Shown: in pieces, positions 53,382 through 64,000 of the stretch
Layout: every line of letters begins with the position of its first letter
Numbering within the stretch: position 1 is the first letter of the stretch
Assembly (NCBI RefSeq): GCF_030700285.1
Contig: NZ_JAUYZJ010000001.1
Location: 124,001 to 188,000 of the forward strand
Direction: 5' to 3'
Length of the DNA stretch: 64,000 nucleotides
Source of the DNA: Methylobacterium sp. NEAU K
GTDB lineage: Bacteria > Pseudomonadota > Alphaproteobacteria > Rhizobiales > Beijerinckiaceae
The notes under the pieces: generated by a model
The model's input: the letters and a program-made list of their open reading frames with translations, nothing else
Databases searched by the model: none
Told to the model about the DNA's origin: nothing
Position numbers and translations under genes: made by a program

Positions 53382-53505
53382 GTGCCTCTCGTGCAGCGGT
53401 CGGGCCGGCAGCGGCTTAACCGGTGATTAGGGTTAACGCTCTATCACCGGCCGGCCGGGAGCGGAAAGCGCGAGCCAGAGCGGCCCGGCCTTGGCGGAGC
53501 GTAGC

Positions 53506-54318
53506 ATGATGACGGCCCCGATCCGGGTCACCAGGACCCAGGCTACCGCCGGATGCCGTTTCGGCCTCGCCGCGGCCCTGCTCGTCGCGCTGGGCCTTGC
53601 CGGCTGCAACACCCGCTCGCCGGAAACCACCGGCTCGATCGGCGATCTCGGCGGCCGCCAGACGGCGTCGCGCCAGAATCTCGACGGCCTCGCCGAGCGC
53701 TTCAATGCCAGCCCCGGCGATGGACGGGCAGCGATCGCCTACGCGCGCGCCCTGCGGGCGAACGACCAGGCGAGCCAAGCGTCCGCGGTCCTGCAGCAGG
53801 CGGCCCTGCGCAACCCGCGCGACACGGTCATACTGGGCGCCTACGGCAAGTCGCTGGTCGAGGCCGGCCGCTACCGCGAGGCGATCGATGTGCTCGCGAA
53901 CGCCCATTCCCCGGCCTCGCCCGATTGGCGCATCCTGTCGGCCCAGGGCTCGGCCTCCGCCCAGCTGGGTGACCAGGCCCGCGCCCAGAGCTTCTACGAG
54001 GCCGCCCTTAAGATCCGGCCGAACGAGCCCTCGCTTCTCTCGAACCTCGGCCTGTCCTACGCGCTGTCGCGCAACCTCGACCAGGCCGAGCAGACCCTGC
54101 GCCTCGCCGTCGACCAGCCCGGCGCCGATGCCCGCGTGCGGGCAAACCTCGCCCTCGTACTCGGCCTCAAGGGCCGCTTCGCCGACGCCGAGACTGTGCT
54201 GCGCCGGGACATGAGCCCGGACGAGGCCGCGGCCAACGTGGCGTCCCTGCGCAAGCTCGCCGCACAGCCGAATCGCTTCAAGACCCTGTCCGGCGCGGGC
54301 ACCCCGGGCCAGGGCTGA
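53506..54318 (+). CDS. TPR-repeat lipoprotein (TadD-like)
   Basis: 270 residues with a lipobox (LVALGLAGC, Cys near residue 32) and about four TPR units, e.g. VILGAYGKSLVEAGRYREAI and SLLSNLGLSYALSRNLDQAE. The family resembles TadD of the Flp pilus system, but no tad/flp genes adjoin, so a role there is not shown. Outer-membrane or periplasmic lipoprotein is expected. An ATG at 53509 is an alternative. Confidence 0.75.
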   Translation: MMTAPIRVTRTQATAGCRFGLAAALLVALGLAGCNTRSPETTGSIGDLGGRQTASRQNLDGLAERFNASPGDGRAAIAYARALRANDQASQASAVLQQAALRNPRDTVILGAYGKSLVEAGRYREAIDVLANAHSPASPDWRILSAQGSASAQLGDQARAQSFYEAALKIRPNEPSLLSNLGLSYALSRNLDQAEQTLRLAVDQPGADARVRANLALVLGLKGRFADAETVLRRDMSPDEAAANVASLRKLAAQPNRFKTLSGAGTPGQG

Positions 54319-54624
54319 GACGGCGCCGACGGGCGCCCGAGCGCGACTCGCGCCGGGACTTCCTGAGCCCGCATCGCTGCGGGCCCGACAGGGAAACGCC
54401 GCTGTCATCGCGACCCGGTAGCGGCCAGATTCGAAAAGTTCTATATCCTCCCCCGGCTGCGCCGCGCGGCTCCAGGGCGTCCAAATCGCCCCCGCGCATC
54501 GTCCTGCCCGGGCACTCCCGGGGCGGCGCGCGCCCGTCGGGCGCTACACAGGCCGAACACAGACATCCTAGCGCAGGATTTGCCTGCGCGTGTTCGACAA
54601 CCCGCAGCGAGGATAGAACCAGCC
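54319..54624. other. intergenic region before acnA
   Basis: About 305 bases. A GCCCGCA / TGCGGGC hairpin lies at about 54369-54386, likely ending the TPR gene. The rest presumably holds the acnA promoter; no operator is recognised. Confidence 0.4.
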
Positions 54625-57324
<2,700 letters not shown>

Positions 57325-57367
57325 CCTATGGCGGGGCGGCCAAGCGGCCGCCCTCATACGGCCTACG

Positions 57368-57396
57368 AGGCGGCGCCCGACCGGCGCCGCCTTTTT
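57368..57396 (+). terminator. Rho-independent terminator after acnA
   Basis: AGGCGGCGCC / GGCGCCGCCT with a CGACC loop, then TTTTC. Strong. Confidence 0.88.
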
Positions 57397-57490
57397 CGTG
57401 AGCCACACCCGCCTGGTTGTCTTGCGCACAACCTTGTTTTGCGCGTGTCCGGCCCCATAACCCGGCTCCCGAAGCCAGGATGGGACCCCG

Positions 57491-58177
57491 ATGAAGCAGA
57501 TCAGCAAGACCCTCGTCGCCGCCGGACTGACAGCCCTGCTGTCGAGCGCGGCCTTCGCCGCGCAGATCGAGCGCGTCCGCGGCACCATCGACAAGGCCGA
57601 GGGCAGCACGCTCACGATCAAGACGGACGACGGCAAGTCCGAGACGGTCGATGTCGGCGGCGCCAAGTTCGCCTGGGTGGTTCCCTCGAGCCTCGACGCC
57701 ATCAAGGACGGCGTCTTCATCGGAACCGCCACCAAGGGCGAGAACCCGATGACCGCGCTGGAAGTCGTGCTGTTCCCCGAGTCGATGCGCGGCACCGGCG
57801 AGGGCCATTATGGCTGGGATACGATCACCGACCAGACCGGCGGTGCGAGCGCCAAGGTGAAGAGCGCCATGACCAACGGCACCGTGAAGGCCGAGACGGC
57901 CAATGCCGCCAAGGTGAAGAGCGCGATGACCAACGGCACCGTAAAGGCCGACAAGGCCGCCTCCGGCGGTGAGCGCACGCTGACGGTCAGCTACGGCAAG
58001 GACGGATCCAAGGAGATCGTGGTGCCGTCCTCGGCGCCGATCGTCGCCTTCGAGCCCGCCGACAAGGCGATCCTGACCCCCGGCGCCAAGGTCTTCGCGG
58101 TGGTCGCCAAGGACGGCGCCAAGGCCGAGGGCAAGCTCGTGGCGGTGGGCAAGGACGGCCTGACCCCGCCGATGTAA
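57491..58177 (+). CDS. exported repeat-containing protein, unknown function
   Basis: 228 residues with a clear signal peptide (MKQISKTLVAAGLTALLSSA, cleavage near AFAA). The mature part begins IERVRGTIDKAEGSTLTIKT, a beta-rich segment similar to DUF5666-type OB-like modules. The middle carries a direct repeat (AKVKSAMTNGTVKA, residues about 121-134 and 140-153), and the C-terminus is rich in KDG/KAE turns. Similar proteins in the group have been labelled metal ABC transporter permease, which the sequence does not support: there are no membrane helices. Probably periplasmic; function unknown. Confidence 0.7.
   Translation: MKQISKTLVAAGLTALLSSAAFAAQIERVRGTIDKAEGSTLTIKTDDGKSETVDVGGAKFAWVVPSSLDAIKDGVFIGTATKGENPMTALEVVLFPESMRGTGEGHYGWDTITDQTGGASAKVKSAMTNGTVKAETANAAKVKSAMTNGTVKADKAASGGERTLTVSYGKDGSKEIVVPSSAPIVAFEPADKAILTPGAKVFAVVAKDGAKAEGKLVAVGKDGLTPPM
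57851..57951. repeat. 44-bp direct repeat inside the exported-protein gene
   Basis: The 44 bases at 57851-57894 recur at 57908-57951 with two synonymous differences (GCC/GCG and GTG/GTA). Period is 57 bases (19 codons). It encodes the AKVKSAMTNGTVKA repeat. Confidence 0.9.
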
Positions 58178-58187
58178 GCCGGATCCG

Positions 58188-58215
58188 CCCCTCTCCCCGC
58201 AGGCGGGGAGAGGGG
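58188..58215. terminator. GC-rich hairpin between convergent genes
   Basis: CCCCTCTCCCCGC pairs with GCGGGGAGAGGGG across two bases, between the exported-protein gene and scoB, which point at each other. It lacks a T tract; it may act as a stem-only bidirectional terminator or be an intergenic palindrome. Confidence 0.5.
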
Positions 58216-58223
58216 ATCTGCGG

Positions 58224-58883
58224 CTAGGCCAGAGCCACCGTGTAATCCGCCTCGGTCTTCTTGCGGATTTCCTCCGCGGTGACCCCGTCGGCAAGCTCAA
58301 TCAGCTTCATGCCGCCGTCACCCTTCTTGTCGATCTCGAACACGCCGAGATCGGTGATCACGAGGTCGACCACGCGGGTGCCGGTGAGCGGCAGGTCGCA
58401 GGCCTTCAGGAGCTTCGGGCTCTCGGTGCCGTCCTTGTTCTTGGCGACGTGCTCCATCACCACGACGACGCGCTTGACACCGGCGACGAGGTCCATCGCC
58501 CCGCCCATGCCCTTCACCATCTTGCCGGGGATCATCCAGTTGGCGAGGTCGCCGTTGCCGGCCACCTGCATGGCGCCGAGGATCGACAGGTTGATGTGCC
58601 CGCCGCGGATCATCCCGAAGGAATCGGCCGACGTGAAGTAGCTCGTCGTCGGCAGCGCGGTGATCGTCTGCTTGCCGGCATTGATCAGGTCCGGGTCCTC
58701 CTCGCCCTCATACGGGAAGGGGCCCATGCCGAGCATGCCGTTCTCGGATTGCAGCTGCACCGACATGCCGTCGGGGATGTAGTTCGATACCAGCGTCGGG
58801 ATGCCGATGCCGAGGTTCACGTAGAAGCCGTCTTCCAGCTCCTTGGCGGCGCGCGCCGCCATCTGCTCGCGGGTCCAGGCCAT
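58224..58883 (-). CDS. scoB: 3-oxoacid CoA-transferase subunit B
   Basis: Beta subunit of succinyl-CoA:3-ketoacid CoA-transferase, which moves CoA from succinyl-CoA to acetoacetate. 219 residues: [20 protein letters not shown], the catalytic glutamate in [20 protein letters not shown], and [20 protein letters not shown]. It lies 23 bases after scoA on the same strand. In this type of bacterium it serves ketone-body/polyhydroxybutyrate turnover. Confidence 0.95.
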   Translation of the reverse strand: MAWTREQMAARAAKELEDGFYVNLGIGIPTLVSNYIPDGMSVQLQSENGMLGMGPFPYEGEEDPDLINAGKQTITALPTTSYFTSADSFGMIRGGHINLSILGAMQVAGNGDLANWMIPGKMVKGMGGAMDLVAGVKRVVVVMEHVAKNKDGTESPKLLKACDLPLTGTRVVDLVITDLGVFEIDKKGDGGMKLIELADGVTAEEIRKKTEADYTVALA

Positions 58884-58906
58884 CGTTCGTCTCCCTATCC
58901 CGTCGA

Positions 58907-59647
58907 TCAGTGCGTGCCGCCGCCGGCGGCGGCCGCGGGCGTGCTGTCGGCGCGCTTGCGCGTCGTGCGCTGCTCGATGCGCTTCTCGCGCGCGCCCACC
59001 TCGACGATCCGCTTCACGAAGATCCCGGGTGTGTGGATCGTGTCCGGATCGATCTCGCCCGGCCGCACGAGGTGCTCGACCTGAGCGACCGTCATCCGGG
59101 CGGCTGTGGCCATCATCGGATTGAAGTTGCGCGCAGTCATCCGGAAGCGCAGGTTGCCCTCCGTATCGCCGGTATGGGCGTGCACGAGGGCGAGGTCGGC
59201 GAAGAGGCCACGCTCCATCACGTAGTGCTCGCCGTCGAACTCCCGCACCTCCTTGCCCTCGGCGACCTTGGTGCCGACGCCGGTCTTGGTGAAGAAGGCC
59301 GGGATGCCGGCGCCGCCCGCGCGGATGCGCTCGGCCAGCGTCCCCTGCGGGTTGAACTCGATCTCCAACTCGCCTCCGAGATATTGCCGGGCGAACTCCT
59401 TGTTCTCGCCGACATAGGACGAGATCATCTTCCGCACCTGCCGGGTGTCGAGGAGCTTGCCGAGGCCGACGCCGTCAATGCCGGCATTGTTCGACACGAT
59501 GGTCAGGCCCTTGGCTCCCGAGAGGCGAACCGCCTCGATCAGCTCATCGGGGATGCCGCACAGGCCGAAGCCGCCGCACATCACCATCATGTCGTCGCGC
59601 AGGAGTCCGGCCAGGGCTGCAGCAGGATCCGTGTAGACCTTCTTCAT
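58907..59647 (-). CDS. scoA: 3-oxoacid CoA-transferase subunit A
   Basis: Alpha subunit partner of ScoB. 246 residues: [40 protein letters not shown] (glycine-rich CoA site), [20 protein letters not shown] and [20 protein letters not shown]. The start at 59647 has the family's MKKVY opening. A far longer open frame continues upstream but is GC-driven. A low-complexity C-terminal tail (about 20 residues, Thr/Arg/Ala/Gly) is extra. Confidence 0.95.
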   Translation of the reverse strand: MKKVYTDPAAALAGLLRDDMMVMCGGFGLCGIPDELIEAVRLSGAKGLTIVSNNAGIDGVGLGKLLDTRQVRKMISSYVGENKEFARQYLGGELEIEFNPQGTLAERIRAGGAGIPAFFTKTGVGTKVAEGKEVREFDGEHYVMERGLFADLALVHAHTGDTEGNLRFRMTARNFNPMMATAARMTVAQVEHLVRPGEIDPDTIHTPGIFVKRIVEVGAREKRIEQRTTRKRADSTPAAAAGGGTH

Positions 59648-59960
59648 CGAACCGTCCTTTTCCCACCCGGCTTGGCCGGGCCGAAATCTCTGGAAGCGCG
59701 TTTCCTCGCGCCTGCTCTTCCCGATTCCGCGGCTGAAATCCAGTACCGTGTCCCCCGGTGCGCATGGCGACGGGGGCGATCCGTAACCCCCACCACCCTG
59801 GGGAGGGCGACGCCGTTCCACGAAGGCGCAGCAGACAAGCCCGGCGGGGCGCGCTATGAGTCTCGTTAGACGAGCTGACCCAGACCGGGCCGCGGTGGCT
59901 TGAGTGGGCCTGACGCGACACCCGGCCTTCGGCCGCATCCGCGGCCCGCCCGTCCGGAGC
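59648..59960. other. divergent region between scoA and the AsmA-like gene
   Basis: About 310 bases with no supportable gene; it should hold the promoters of both divergent genes. Nothing distinctive is seen apart from a GGGGG / CCCCC tract pair. Confidence 0.4.
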
Positions 59961-61793
59961 ATGATGTCACCGCGCCGCCCGATCCTCGCCTTCGCTCTCG
60001 CAAGCCTGATCCTTGCCGGCCTCGGACTGAGGGACTGGCCCGTCGATGGCGGCCGGGCGATGATCTTCGCGGACCGTGCGCTCACCGATTTCGGTGTCGC
60101 CCTGACCGCTGAAGGCCCGGCGAAGCTCAGGCTTCTGCCGCTCCCGCGCCTGGCCCTGGGCGGCGTCCGCATCGCCGCCGGGCCCGCCGGTCCGGCGCTC
60201 GCCGAGGCGGACCGCCTCGTTGTCGAATTCGATCCCCGCGGCCTCCTCGCCGGGCGGGCGACGATCGGCGGGCTCCGTGTCGAAGGCGCACGTCTGTCGC
60301 CGGACGCCGGTGCCTGGAGCCAGCCCCTCGCGCGCCTCGCCCAGCGGGTGCGCTCTGGCGCGACGGAGCGTCCGCGCTGGATCGCCTTGACCGGCGCGCG
60401 CTTCGCCGGGGGCGGGGATGCCGGAGACATCGAAGTCGAACTGGATTGGCCCTTCTGGAGCGCGTCCGCCGAGGCCCGCGCGAGCCTGACATGGCGGGGC
60501 GTGCCGGCGCGGATCGCGCTCACGCATCTGCGGCCGACCGACATCGCCCAGGGACGGCGCAGCCCGTTCACCGCCCAGATGACTTGGCCCGGCGGCAGCC
60601 TCGCGGCCGACGGGACTGCGGCCATGCCGGAGGGCGCGGGCCTGCCCGCCCTCGCCGGACAGGCCCGGTTCGAGACTCGCTCGCTTCCGGAGACCCTGGC
60701 CTGGATCGGCCGCGATGCGCCGCTCTCGCTGCTCGCCGGCGCCTTCTCGCTCGCCGGGAGCTTCGAGACCGCAGACCGATCCGTCTCCTGGCCGAGCCTG
60801 CGCGTCGGTCTCGGCGACAATGTGCTCGAGGGCGCGGGGGCCGTTACCCTCGTGTCCGGGACCGCGACGCGACTCTCGGTGCAGGCGACGCTGGCGGCCG
60901 AGACGCTCAATCTCGCGCCGCTGATGGGCGATCTGGCGCGGCTGCTCGATCCGGAGCCGACGCCCCTGGCGCTGGCACCGCTCACCGGGGGCGACCTCGA
61001 CCTGCGCCTGTCGGCCGCAGAAGGCCAGATCGGGCCGGTTCAGGTTCAGGATCTGGCCGCGAGTGTCCTGGTGCGCGACGCGGCGATTGAGATCGCCCTG
61101 AACCGTGCCCGGTTGCAGGACGGAACGCTCAAGGCGCGTCTGACTCTGGAGAGCGGCGCGGATCCGGCCGATACCGAGATGCGGGTGCAGGGAAGCCTCG
61201 ACCGGGTCGACCTCGGCAGCCTTCTGGGCGAGTTCGGCACGGCGCGCTGGATGGTCGGGCCTCTGCAGGGCCAGTTCTCCCTGGAGAGCAATGCCCGCGA
61301 CAGTGCGGGGCTTCTCGCCCATCTCGGAGGGCGCGCGTCGCTCGCCGTCGAGGGCGGGGCGATCGCGGGGCTCGATCTGGCGGACGTCGTCCACCGCAAC
61401 GGCGCCATCGCGGCGGGGGCCCTCGCGCGCCGCAACGGCCGGACCGCCTTCGACCGGGCCGCCGTCACGCTGCGCTTCTCCGACGGGATCGGGGAGATCG
61501 CCGAGTGCGGCCTGCGCGGGCCGAGCGTCGGGGCCACCCTGTATGGCCAGGTCTCGCTGCCGGAGCGGCGGCTCCGGGCCAGGGGCGACCTGACCCTTCG
61601 AGTCCCGGCCGACCCCTCCCGCGGCCTCCTGTTCGAGGTCTCGGGCCCCTGGGATGCGCTCAACGCCCAGACCCTTCCCCGCGGCGAGGGCGCCGAGCTG
61701 CCCAGCCGGTCCGGCGAGACGATGCTCTCGGATCCCCTCAAGCTCCCTGCCGCGCTCGGGCTCACCGGCAACGCCCGAGCCTACGCGCCGTGA
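59961..61793 (+). CDS. AsmA-family periplasmic protein
   Basis: 610 residues with an N-terminal membrane anchor (RPILAFALASLILAGLGLRD) and a long, repetitive beta-rich periplasmic part, ending in the AsmA-like C-terminal domain (GPLQGQFSLESNARDSAGLL and ASLAVEGGAIAGLDLADVVH; ...RGDLTLRVPADPSRGLLFEV). AsmA/TamB-type proteins bridge the envelope and are thought to carry lipids. The start at 59961 (ATGATG) sits before the anchor; 59904 is an unlikely upstream start. Confidence 0.82.
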   Translation: MMSPRRPILAFALASLILAGLGLRDWPVDGGRAMIFADRALTDFGVALTAEGPAKLRLLPLPRLALGGVRIAAGPAGPALAEADRLVVEFDPRGLLAGRATIGGLRVEGARLSPDAGAWSQPLARLAQRVRSGATERPRWIALTGARFAGGGDAGDIEVELDWPFWSASAEARASLTWRGVPARIALTHLRPTDIAQGRRSPFTAQMTWPGGSLAADGTAAMPEGAGLPALAGQARFETRSLPETLAWIGRDAPLSLLAGAFSLAGSFETADRSVSWPSLRVGLGDNVLEGAGAVTLVSGTATRLSVQATLAAETLNLAPLMGDLARLLDPEPTPLALAPLTGGDLDLRLSAAEGQIGPVQVQDLAASVLVRDAAIEIALNRARLQDGTLKARLTLESGADPADTEMRVQGSLDRVDLGSLLGEFGTARWMVGPLQGQFSLESNARDSAGLLAHLGGRASLAVEGGAIAGLDLADVVHRNGAIAAGALARRNGRTAFDRAAVTLRFSDGIGEIAECGLRGPSVGATLYGQVSLPERRLRARGDLTLRVPADPSRGLLFEVSGPWDALNAQTLPRGEGAELPSRSGETMLSDPLKLPAALGLTGNARAYAP

Positions 61794-61858
61794 CGCGGGT
61801 GATGGCGCCTGAGCCGGCCAAGCTCTAAGATCCGGCTCCGAACCCGTCCGTGATCCCC

Positions 61859-62638
61859 ATGCGCCGTCTGCTCATCGAGGAACCCGTCACCCGCGCTGGG
61901 CCGCTGTCCCGCCGGCTCGCGGTATTCTCTCTTCTCGCCACCGGATTCGCTCTGATCCTGGTCCGTGACCCGCGGGCCGACACCGACGCGGCGTTGGCCG
62001 CGCTCTTGGCCGGTCTCTGCGTCGCGCTGGCCGCGGCGGTGGCGGCCGCCTTCGCCTTCGTGCGCGTCTGGCGCGAGGGCGCGCGCGGGCTCGGGGCCGC
62101 GCTCGCCGGGCTGGTCCTCGCGCTCGCCGTCCTGGGCTACCCGGCTTATATCGGGCTGCGCGGCCTGCGCCTTCCGGTCCTGTCGGACGTCACCACCGAC
62201 ATCGACAATCCGCCCGCCTTCTCGCGCTCCCGCGCCGCCTTCGCGACCCGTGGCGGGCGCTACCCGCCCGATCCCGGCGCCGCGATCCGTGAGCGCCAGC
62301 GCGGTGCCTATCCGCAGATTGCACCGCTGACCCTGGATATCGGCGCCGACGAGGCATTCGAGCTCGCCCGCAAGGCGGCCCTCAACCGGCACTGGCAGAT
62401 CGTCGAGGCGATCCGTCCGGGCGGACGGACCGGCAACGGCCGGATCGAGGCGGTAGCGCGCGGCCTGATCCTCAACTTGCCCGACGACTTGACGGTGCGG
62501 ATCCGCCCCCGGGCCGATGGGGCTAGGATCGACGTGCGCTCGGCCTCGCGGCTGGGCGGCCGCGACTTCGGCAGCAATGCCGACCGCATCCGCGCCTATC
62601 TCGACGACGTCGCCAACCTGGCGCTGGCGGTAAAATAG
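61859..62638 (+). CDS. DUF1499 family membrane-anchored protein
   Basis: 259 residues. Two to three N-terminal hydrophobic segments (LAVFSLLATGFALILVRDPR; VAAAFAFVRVWREGARGLGA; ALAGLVLALAVLGYPAYIGL) then the DUF1499 domain: DVTTDIDNPPAFSRSRAAF, VEAIRPGGRTGNGRIEAVAR and RVRS-type end SASRLGGRDFGSNADRIRAY. Function unknown. A GTG at 61850 is an alternative. It follows the AsmA-like gene by 65 bases and may be cotranscribed. Confidence 0.85.
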   Translation: MRRLLIEEPVTRAGPLSRRLAVFSLLATGFALILVRDPRADTDAALAALLAGLCVALAAAVAAAFAFVRVWREGARGLGAALAGLVLALAVLGYPAYIGLRGLRLPVLSDVTTDIDNPPAFSRSRAAFATRGGRYPPDPGAAIRERQRGAYPQIAPLTLDIGADEAFELARKAALNRHWQIVEAIRPGGRTGNGRIEAVARGLILNLPDDLTVRIRPRADGARIDVRSASRLGGRDFGSNADRIRAYLDDVANLALAVK

Positions 62639-62734
62639 CCGGATCGGCGGCCGCGACACCGGTTCGAGTGTGAGCGGGATCGGGGCAGCCGGTTTTCGAA
62701 ATCGATGTCCGGTTACAAGGGCTTGGTGGATGCT

Positions 62735-63655
62735 CTAGGCGGGCGCGTAGGTGCCGCTGAGGGTCGGCGGCCCCTCGCTCGCGACGAGCCCGCGCCCGAC
62801 GAGATCCTCAAGGTGTGCGAGGACCGACAGTGCGGCCGCGCCCTTCAGGCGCGGGTCGATCCCCTGGTAGATCCCCGCGACGATCTCCGGGATGCGTGCA
62901 TCCCCGGCGGAGAGCCGGGCCCGGATCGCGGCCTCTCGCTGGCGGCGATGGCCGACGAGGCCGCGGACGAAGCGCGCGGGTTCGCGCACCGGGCCGCCAT
63001 GTCCAGGCCAGTAGGTCGTCTCAGGGCGACCGCGCAGCTTGTCGAGCGATGCCATGTAGGCCTGCATCGCTCCGTCCGGAGGCGCGACGATCGTGGTGGA
63101 CCAAGCCATGACGTGGTCGCCCGAGAACAGCGCCTGCGCCTCAGGCAGCGCGAAGGCGAGGTGGTTCATCGTGTGGCCGGGGGTCTCCACAGCCACGAGC
63201 GTCCAGCCCGGCCCGGCGACCGTATCGTTCTCCGCCGTCACGCGGTCGGGAGCATGGGCGCGGTCGGCGCTGGCGTCGAGAATCGCGACTTCGGCCGCCG
63301 CCAGCGCGCGCGCAGGCCGGTGCGGAGCGCAGCCGACGATCGGCGCGCCGGTGCGGGCTGCCAGGAGCCGCGCGCCGGGCGAATGGTCCCGGTGTGTGTG
63401 GGTGACCACGATGGCCTCGACGTGCTCGCCGGCGAGATCGGCGAGCAACGCCTCGACGTGGGAGATGTCGTCCGGGCCGGGATCGATCACCGCGACGCGG
63501 TCGCGGCCGACCACATATGTGCAGGTGCCGCTCGCCGTGAAGGGGCCGCCATTCGGCGCAACCCGGCGGCGGATCAGGGGCGCCACCGTCTCCAGGAACC
63601 CGGCCTGCGGCATCGTCGGCTCGAAGGCCGGCCCGCTCTCGTTCCCAGCCGCCAT
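62735..63655 (-). CDS. MBL-fold hydrolase, LACTB2-like
   Basis: 306-residue cytoplasmic metallo-beta-lactamase-fold protein. Zinc motif VVTHTHRDHSPGARLLAART (HxHxDH), then VETPGHTMNHLAFALPEAQA and LFSGDHVMAWSTTIVAPPDG, and a C-terminal winged-helix-like region (AALSVLAHLEDLVGRGLVAS). Closest in layout to LACTB2-type hydrolases/nucleases; substrate unknown. ATG 63655 is used because the 17 residues upstream are not conserved-looking. Confidence 0.87.
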   Translation of the reverse strand: MAAGNESGPAFEPTMPQAGFLETVAPLIRRRVAPNGGPFTASGTCTYVVGRDRVAVIDPGPDDISHVEALLADLAGEHVEAIVVTHTHRDHSPGARLLAARTGAPIVGCAPHRPARALAAAEVAILDASADRAHAPDRVTAENDTVAGPGWTLVAVETPGHTMNHLAFALPEAQALFSGDHVMAWSTTIVAPPDGAMQAYMASLDKLRGRPETTYWPGHGGPVREPARFVRGLVGHRRQREAAIRARLSAGDARIPEIVAGIYQGIDPRLKGAAALSVLAHLEDLVGRGLVASEGPPTLSGTYAPA

Positions 63656-63873
63656 CAGCACCCCGTGCAACACCGCCGACGCTACTAAGCAGACTTGCCG
63701 AGGCAAGCCAATGCTTCGTCCGCCTATGAGTTTGGACTATTGCAGGTTCTCGACGCAGGACCCCGTCGTGAAGCCCCTGGAGTTCTGCCCGAATGCATTG
63801 CGATCGAGAGCAGATTTAAATCCCGACTTCGACACACACTCTTCAGTGGAACCGGAGGTCGCTTTTGGGAAGG

Positions 63874-64000
63874 ATGCCCACGTCACGGCTCGGCGCCGGA
63901 TGGCCACCGGCCCGACAGACCTCGGGGCCTCGTCGGCGCGGGCTCGACGACCTGCAAGAACAGTTTACCGCCGAACGGACGCGTCTGCGCGACTGTGCCT
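63874..64000 (+). CDS. possible partial CDS running off the window
   Basis: ATG with an AAGG site before it; 42 codons stay open to the end (MPTSRLGAGWPPARQTSGPR, then LDDLQEQFTAERTRLRDCA, helix-like). Too short to identify or confirm. The 218 bases before it hold nothing else recognisable. Confidence 0.3.
   Translation, partial: MPTSRLGAGWPPARQTSGPRRRGLDDLQEQFTAERTRLRDCA

Noticed and set aside
59648..60985. upstream extension of scoA
   Set aside because: The extra 446 codons are antisense to the AsmA-like gene and lack homology; MKKVY at 59647 is the family start.

Overview
The window looks like chromosome of a Methylobacterium-type alphaproteobacterium (Hyphomicrobiales). The evidence is very high GC content, alphaproteobacterial gene orders (ubiH-like/tesB/glnK/amtB and ffh/rpsP/rimM/trmD), several protein families common in that group (DUF6894, a PhoR-like kinase, EmrAB), and a secreted EF-hand protein with the exact layout of lanmodulin, the lanthanide-binding protein of methylotrophs. 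The genus is inferred from protein resemblance. No rRNA, tRNA, CRISPR array or intact insertion sequence was seen.

Layout. 1-8.8 kb: a partial UbiH-like hydroxylase, tesB, the nitrogen-sensing pair glnK-amtB behind a possible sigma-54 promoter, aquaporin Z, and the serine genes serC-serA behind a possible structured leader. 8.8-15.9 kb: the translation/secretion operon ffh-aroQ-rpsP-rimM and trmD, split by about 3 kb that holds an exported methyltransferase, a REP-like palindrome, a small membrane protein, an AT-rich glycosyltransferase and an MgtC remnant. 16-25 kb: a coiled-coil protein, a tiny peptide gene with an extreme Shine-Dalgarno sequence, a Rieske oxygenase, a periplasmic MBL-fold enzyme, a peptide-type binding protein, the lanmodulin-like protein, and a pcaD/YciI/DUF2061 operon. 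25-33 kb: a class A penicillin-binding protein with a nuclease-like tail, an HdeD membrane protein, an EmrAB efflux pair and a lytic transglycosylase.

33.3-42.9 kb holds the most interesting system. Nine same-strand genes, most of them overlapping or closely spaced, encode inositol-3-phosphate synthase, an HD-fold protein, a methyltransferase, a Gfo/Idh/MocA oxidoreductase, a YcaO enzyme, a TIM-barrel isomerase, a GT4 glycosyltransferase, a PIG-L deacetylase and a uracil-DNA-glycosylase-fold protein. Ino1 + GT4 + PIG-L are the families of the first steps of mycothiol synthesis, but the cysteine ligase and acetyltransferase are absent and a YcaO enzyme is present. I infer an undescribed pathway to a modified glycosyl-cyclitol.

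43-54 kb: a YbhN-like membrane protein overlapping a PhoR-like kinase, a GST, a copper-resistance pair copA-cueR with a visible CueR operator, an M20 amidohydrolase, a chromate-type transporter, a leucyl aminopeptidase and a TPR lipoprotein. 54-64 kb: aconitase, an exported repeat-containing protein, the ketoacid CoA-transferase scoAB, an AsmA-like protein, a DUF1499 protein and an MBL hydrolase.
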